Shown one piece after another: positions 60,278-64,000 of a DNA stretch of 64,000 nt (position 1 is its first letter; each line of letters begins with the position of its first letter). The position numbers and the translations under genes are program-made. A model generated the notes under the pieces. It saw only the letters and a list, made by a program, of their open reading frames with translations, did not search any database and was not told the DNA's origin. Origin of the DNA: Podaxis mareebaensis (Eukaryota > Basidiomycota > Agaricomycetes > Agaricales > Agaricaceae); assembly GCA_018524725.1 (NCBI GenBank), contig JAEUWP010000601.1, forward strand, positions 284,096-348,095, in the 5' to 3' direction.

Positions 60278-62703
60278 ATGGCAGCACATTCCTACCACAT
60301 CGCAGTCGATATCGATCCCCCAATTCCCACTGATCCGACTAGCATGGAGGCAGGTGTCCGTGCCGAACTTTTCGCTAATCATCTTTCAGCAATTCCTAAA
60401 CTAGATGCTCGGCGGGTTGTCCTGGACTATGTGAAAAGCCTACGCTTGTTCTCGAAGGCACATGCTACCGAGGGAAAGGCATATATGGCGTCGTGGGAGG
60501 GCGGGGAGGAAGGTGCGGGTCCCGCTACAACACATCCTCCAAATAGCAGCGGCTTCGCCACTCCCGTCCTCAAACCACGTAAACCACCTGCGCCGGAGAA
60601 ATCACGAACAGATGCCAAACGTAGGACGAAAGACGCAGATAATGCCAAGGAACCCGCCGCCTGCTTGATGTCTCGAGGCAAGCATGAGGAAGGTAATTTG
60701 CCGAAATCTGGTGGCATAACGAATCGGAAAAGTTCATCCGTACTGCGGGACGCTCGGGGTGCAAAGCGCGTTCGTGATCTTCAATCTGATGAAGAAAAGA
60801 GTCTGTAACGCTGGCTCTATGATGGTAAATTTCTCTCTAATCATACCTCTCAGGACTACAGGAGAGACGAGAGAAAAAGAGGATTAAGCGGGATATCATG
60901 CGACCCAAAGAATCGAAGAAGTCGCCAGAGGCAAAGTCGAAGAAGCCGAAGACAAAACTACCAGCGGGGCTTGCACTTATGCATGGGTTCACGGCCACAA
61001 ATGTGGGCAAGCACAGGTTGACGGTAGGAAGATCTATAACCTGCTATAATGGTATTGATCCCATCTCGTCTTAGATAGACCCATCTTTTCGATCTGGTGT
61101 ATTTAGCAAAGGCAAAGCATCCGTTCAGGCACGGGCGGGAGGGTCGAAGCGCAAAGGTGTGTCCTATGCTACCGGCCGTTCCACTACTCAACATTTCAAC
61201 TCTTGTATAGACGCGAAGACAAAAACGGTATTTTCGGAGGAAGAGTTTCTAAAATCAGCCAGAAGATGTGTCTCTTGTAGTACACGCAGTTCCTCGTCGG
61301 CGTCCCAGTCATTCCAAACGACCCCGGAATCTACCGAGGGTCGAGAGCGATCGAAACAAAGATTCGAGATGCAGAAACCAAGCTCTAGTACCGGTGAATC
61401 GTATTGTGAGATAAAAGAACCCATTCTTGTTAAATCACAGCAGAGACAGGAGGGACCCGCTGAAGAGCCTCGGAAGGCATCTCTTCGAGAATTATCCTCT
61501 CAAATATCGGAAAACGCTCGGTCCATCGTATGGGATATTGAAAAAGATGGTGGTGTGTTACCGACGGACTCTTCGTCGCTTCCTAGTCACGGACCCAAAC
61601 CCAGCACTCTTCTGATGAACATAACGCAAAAGAAGTGGATTCCTGATAGTCCTCGCAATGACCGGGCTCCTTCGATCCAAGACCCTTTGATTGGGCAACC
61701 AGACGTCACAAACGGTGTCTCACACACTCCCGCTGCGACGGAACAGCAGAGGTCGCCCTCCGTCATTTCGTCCATCGGACCCTCGGAGTCCCCGTCCCAA
61801 GCAAAACCTGTTGCTGCTTCTGGCGCAGCAAAACCAAAGGAGACGGTCTCCAAATACTTTATCTCACGTCCACATCATTCGTCGCCGCAAATCGAAACAC
61901 CCATCGAGTCACCCGTGGATAAGTGTGAAGCCGAGGCGCCTGGACCATCCGAAGGTGCCGTTGCTATGCCCCAGGAATGGCGAGATACTACTGTGAAATC
62001 AGCAGCGCCAAAATGTGAAGGGTCAGAATCTGAACAGGAGGTTCGGGCTGATGAGAATGCGGCACAGTGTCTACTGCGGGGCGGAAGTGATTATGATTGG
62101 TTACTCAGTGACCCTATGCCAGGAAAGCCACTTATTGATGGCGTTGAAGACGGTTGGTTTCCAGTCGAAGGATCGGTCGAAACCCAATCTGACGTTGAGG
62201 AACCTGTATACGACTATTTTACTCTCCTTGATAATCATGTGTTCTATTTACCGCAGGAGTCAAGTATTTGCGAAGATCAGCCGCCGCTTGAAGACGACAG
62301 CCCATATGGTCACTTTTCGTACGACGGTGTCCGTGTCGACGATATCTACGATGACGATGATAGACTCCCACAGTACCGTCTGGACAGCGGCTCGTTGCAT
62401 ATGCAAACGTTCCTTGATCCAGCTGTAGGGGACAACGAAGCTGACGGCCTAGATCGACCCTTCCTCCTCGATTCCATTGACAATATTTCCGTGGAGTCCA
62501 ATAGCTTGACCGGACGAACTTCAGAAGAGTCTCTTGGCGAAGTCGAGGTGTCGGAGGAAGCACCACTGCAGTTCAACGAAGGCCGCTCTCTATTACTTGG
62601 ATGTGTGGAAGGACCGATGCACAAGTCGGAGCTCGGCTTGGAATCCGTCGAGGCAGATGTGGCCCGGCGCCTCGTTGGCCACTGGGCGCCACAGAAATAT
62701 TAG
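60278..62703 (+). CDS. acidic hypothetical nuclear-type protein
   Basis: The first exon starts MAAHSYHIAVDIDPPIPTDP and contains a folded-looking segment (AELFANHLSAIPKLDARRVV). Basic regions follow (KPPAPEKSRTDAKRRTKDAD; LQERREKKRIKRDIMRPKES; SKKPKTKLPAGLAL), probably nuclear localisation signals. Exon 1 is joined near 60799 with a GTCTGT donor that keeps the frame (EEKR/LQERREKK). A conserved piece reads HGFTATNVGKHRLTIDPSFR, GVFSKGKASVQAR. The large last exon (from about 61211) is Ser/Pro/Glu-rich and ends with acidic blocks (YDGVRVDDIYDDDDRLPQYR) and VARRLVGHWAPQKY. I do not recognise a family; four exons are supported. Confidence 0.7.
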
Positions 62704-63199
62704 AATCATATTAGGCTGTATGTTAGGGCAGGACCCTTGCATGATTCTTGTAGATTCCATCTGGTGGTCCAATTTTGCGGGGTTTCGGTGTTTTGTCCGA
62801 AAACTAGCAGATACCCGGACGTTGAGCGTTGAACTCCCGCCCGGATTATGGTGCTCCAACTACCAAAACTTTCGAAAAGAATATGAACATGGTAATTCCT
62901 TTGGAGTCCGGCCTGGTGGCGTAACTTTGGTGCCTTTCGCCCTTGACTATTACGTTATGAGTAGTGGCGTGCCCAAGTGAGCCATCATATCTTCAACAGT
63001 CCACGCTCTTTGTCCGTCCAAAAAGATCTGGCCCATTGGCAGGATGTTTCATACATGGTTTCGAGGCCGAAAGTTTCTGGATCTAGTCCGCCAGGGGATG
63101 CAACCATAGCTGCGAAATTCGGATTGATCATGCGGGGAGAGGTGGATACCGTAGAGTGCCATTTATAGTAATGACTGGAGAAAATGATAGGGTCAGAAG
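62704..63199. other. intergenic, no gene recognised
   Basis: 3' flank of the hypothetical gene up to the presumed hAT end. Short open frames only. I see no tRNA or other RNA gene. Confidence 0.5.
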
Positions 63200-63210
63200 T
63201 AGTGTTGTCA

Positions 63211-63340
63211 CGGCTCGGCTAAGCTAAGCTTGGCTAGGCTCAGGTACAGCTTGGCTTTCCGTTGGCTTGAAAGCCGGAACAAAGCCGGCGAAGCAGCTCC
63301 GCTTGCTGAGCTAGCTGGCGAGCCATGGCTAGCTGGACAT
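63211..63340. repeat. subterminal GGCT/AGCT repeat block of the hAT element
   Basis: Many copies of GGCT, AAGCT and their complements (for example CGGCTCGGCT, AAGCTAAGCTTGGCTAGGCT, CGAGCCATGGCTAGCTGG) occur in both orientations. Dense short subterminal motifs of this kind bind transposase in hAT elements. Confidence 0.6.
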
Positions 63341-63456
63341 ATTTGGTTACCTTTTTAAGGTAATGTACGCTGATGGTGGTGTCAACGTATAATACGAAGG
63401 AGACAGAAGATTAGATCATATAGAAAAGGTAGCTAAGTCCAAAAATTAATGCTAGC

Positions 63457-64000
63457 CTATTCAATAGGAGTGTTCAATGAGCTGATGTACGAATTTATGT
63501 CTTCCGGAATGCAAGTTTGTTCGAGATTCAACTCTGACAAATATTCAATCTCGTCTGCCTTGCCCAGACCTTTGGTAAAGTCGATCTCAGTGTGTCCATG
63601 GTTGTATGAAAACTTGAGCATTTGAAGGGCCTCCATCAAATCGGGGCCAATGCGGTTGCGTCGAAGGGTCATTGTTTCTTTAGCTGAGGAGAACATGCGC
63701 TCACAAGGAACTGCAGAAGCTTGAATAGGAAGGATATCGAGTGCGAGGTGGAAGATCGTGGGATATCGGAACCGATTTTCCTGTTCATACATAAGCAATG
63801 ATCTCATTCCATGATGTGATGGCTGAATATCGTTCCTACCTGCCAGAATAAGATGCTATCGGGCACTCGATGAGTGTCCAAAAAATATGCCTCAATTTCT
63901 GTGCGCAAATCTTGGCCACCACCTGTAACATCTGCCAGATGAAGATTGCTGAGACCAAGGATTAGATTTGGATCATCTGTGAGATCAAAATCATGGTCCC
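63457..64000 (-). CDS. hAT transposase, C-terminal part (incomplete at window edge)
   Basis: This is the dimerisation domain of a hAT transposase. The exon entering from the right edge reads DLTDDPNLILGLSNLHLADV, then TEIEAYFLDTHRVPDSILFW, ends near 63841 and splices over an intron of about 50 nt. The last exon has RYPTIFHLALDILPIQASAV, then PCERMFSSAKETMTLRRNRI and GPDLMEALQMLKF, the hallmark hAT C-terminal motif (P-x-S-x-x-x-E-R-x-F-S). It ends ISSLNTPIE at TAG 63457-63459. No frame break is visible in this part. The catalytic DDE residues upstream are outside the window, except the Glu expected near this region. Confidence 0.85.

Larger units (their letters stand above)
63200..64000 (-). 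mobile_element. hAT-family DNA transposon, 3' part, runs off the window
   Basis: The outer end is taken at TAGTGTTGTCACGGCT (63200-63215), which resembles hAT terminal inverted repeats. The 8 bp just outside (GTCAGAAG, 63192-63199) would be the target-site duplication. Inside lies a 130 bp subterminal block rich in GGCT/AGCT motifs. The transposase reads inward on the minus strand and its C-terminus is only 257 bp from the presumed end. The other end lies beyond 64000. Confidence 0.65.

Overview
The window is nuclear DNA from a filamentous basidiomycete, most likely a mushroom-forming Agaricomycete. The evidence is gene style and gene content. Genes are packed on both strands with 100-300 bp gaps. 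Almost every gene is cut by many short introns (mostly about 48-70 nt, GT...AG, often with a CTAA-type branch point). The two Zn2Cys6 regulators, the F-box protein and several lineage-type hypothetical proteins also fit. Most coordinates below span the first to the last coding base, introns included; exons were joined by eye from conserved protein motifs, so individual splice sites carry some uncertainty.

Layout. 1-2000: end of an unidentified plus-strand gene and an unidentified minus-strand gene. 2059-11125: arginyl-tRNA-protein transferase (ATE1), the U3 snoRNP protein IMP4, aspartyl aminopeptidase (minus), and the WD40 small-subunit processome protein UTP12/Dip2. 12498-18463: a Zn2Cys6 transcription factor and a Cys/Met-metabolism PLP enzyme. 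18640-23118: three endomembrane genes, namely a Loa1/Vps66-type lysophosphatidate acyltransferase, TVP38 and a syntaxin-18/Ufe1 Qa-SNARE. 23900-26349: remains of a 3'-5' exonuclease gene and an intronless F-box gene. 26848-32322: SSU72 CTD phosphatase, 1-Cys peroxiredoxin, proteasome alpha-2 and a short Zn2Cys6 regulator. 33312-37553: aldehyde dehydrogenase and cytochrome c oxidase subunit VIII. 37890-42400: a Dicer with intact-looking RNase III domains but a decayed helicase. 43405-51150: hypothetical genes, a DUF7719-type membrane protein, an rRNA-processing factor (Faf1/FSAF1) and a double zinc-ribbon protein. 51289-60003: an EDEM-type mannosidase, APRT, ribosomal protein S1 (S3Ae), ATG10 and a mitochondrial-type acetyl-CoA acetyltransferase. 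60278-62703: an acidic hypothetical protein. 63200-64000: one end of a hAT DNA transposon.

Functionally this is mainly housekeeping sequence: ribosome production (IMP4, UTP12, FAF1, RPS1), protein turnover (ATE1, aspartyl aminopeptidase, proteasome, EDEM, ATG10), endomembrane traffic and redox/mitochondrial metabolism. Several neighbours are divergently transcribed from short shared promoters (127-209 bp), some with CACGTG or CRE-like sites. I see no gene cluster that looks like a new multi-gene system. The most unusual items are the Dicer helicase decay, the one-codon first exon of IMP4, a GC-AG intron in the peroxiredoxin, the exonuclease relic, a possible second mitochondrial start for the aldehyde dehydrogenase, and the hAT end.
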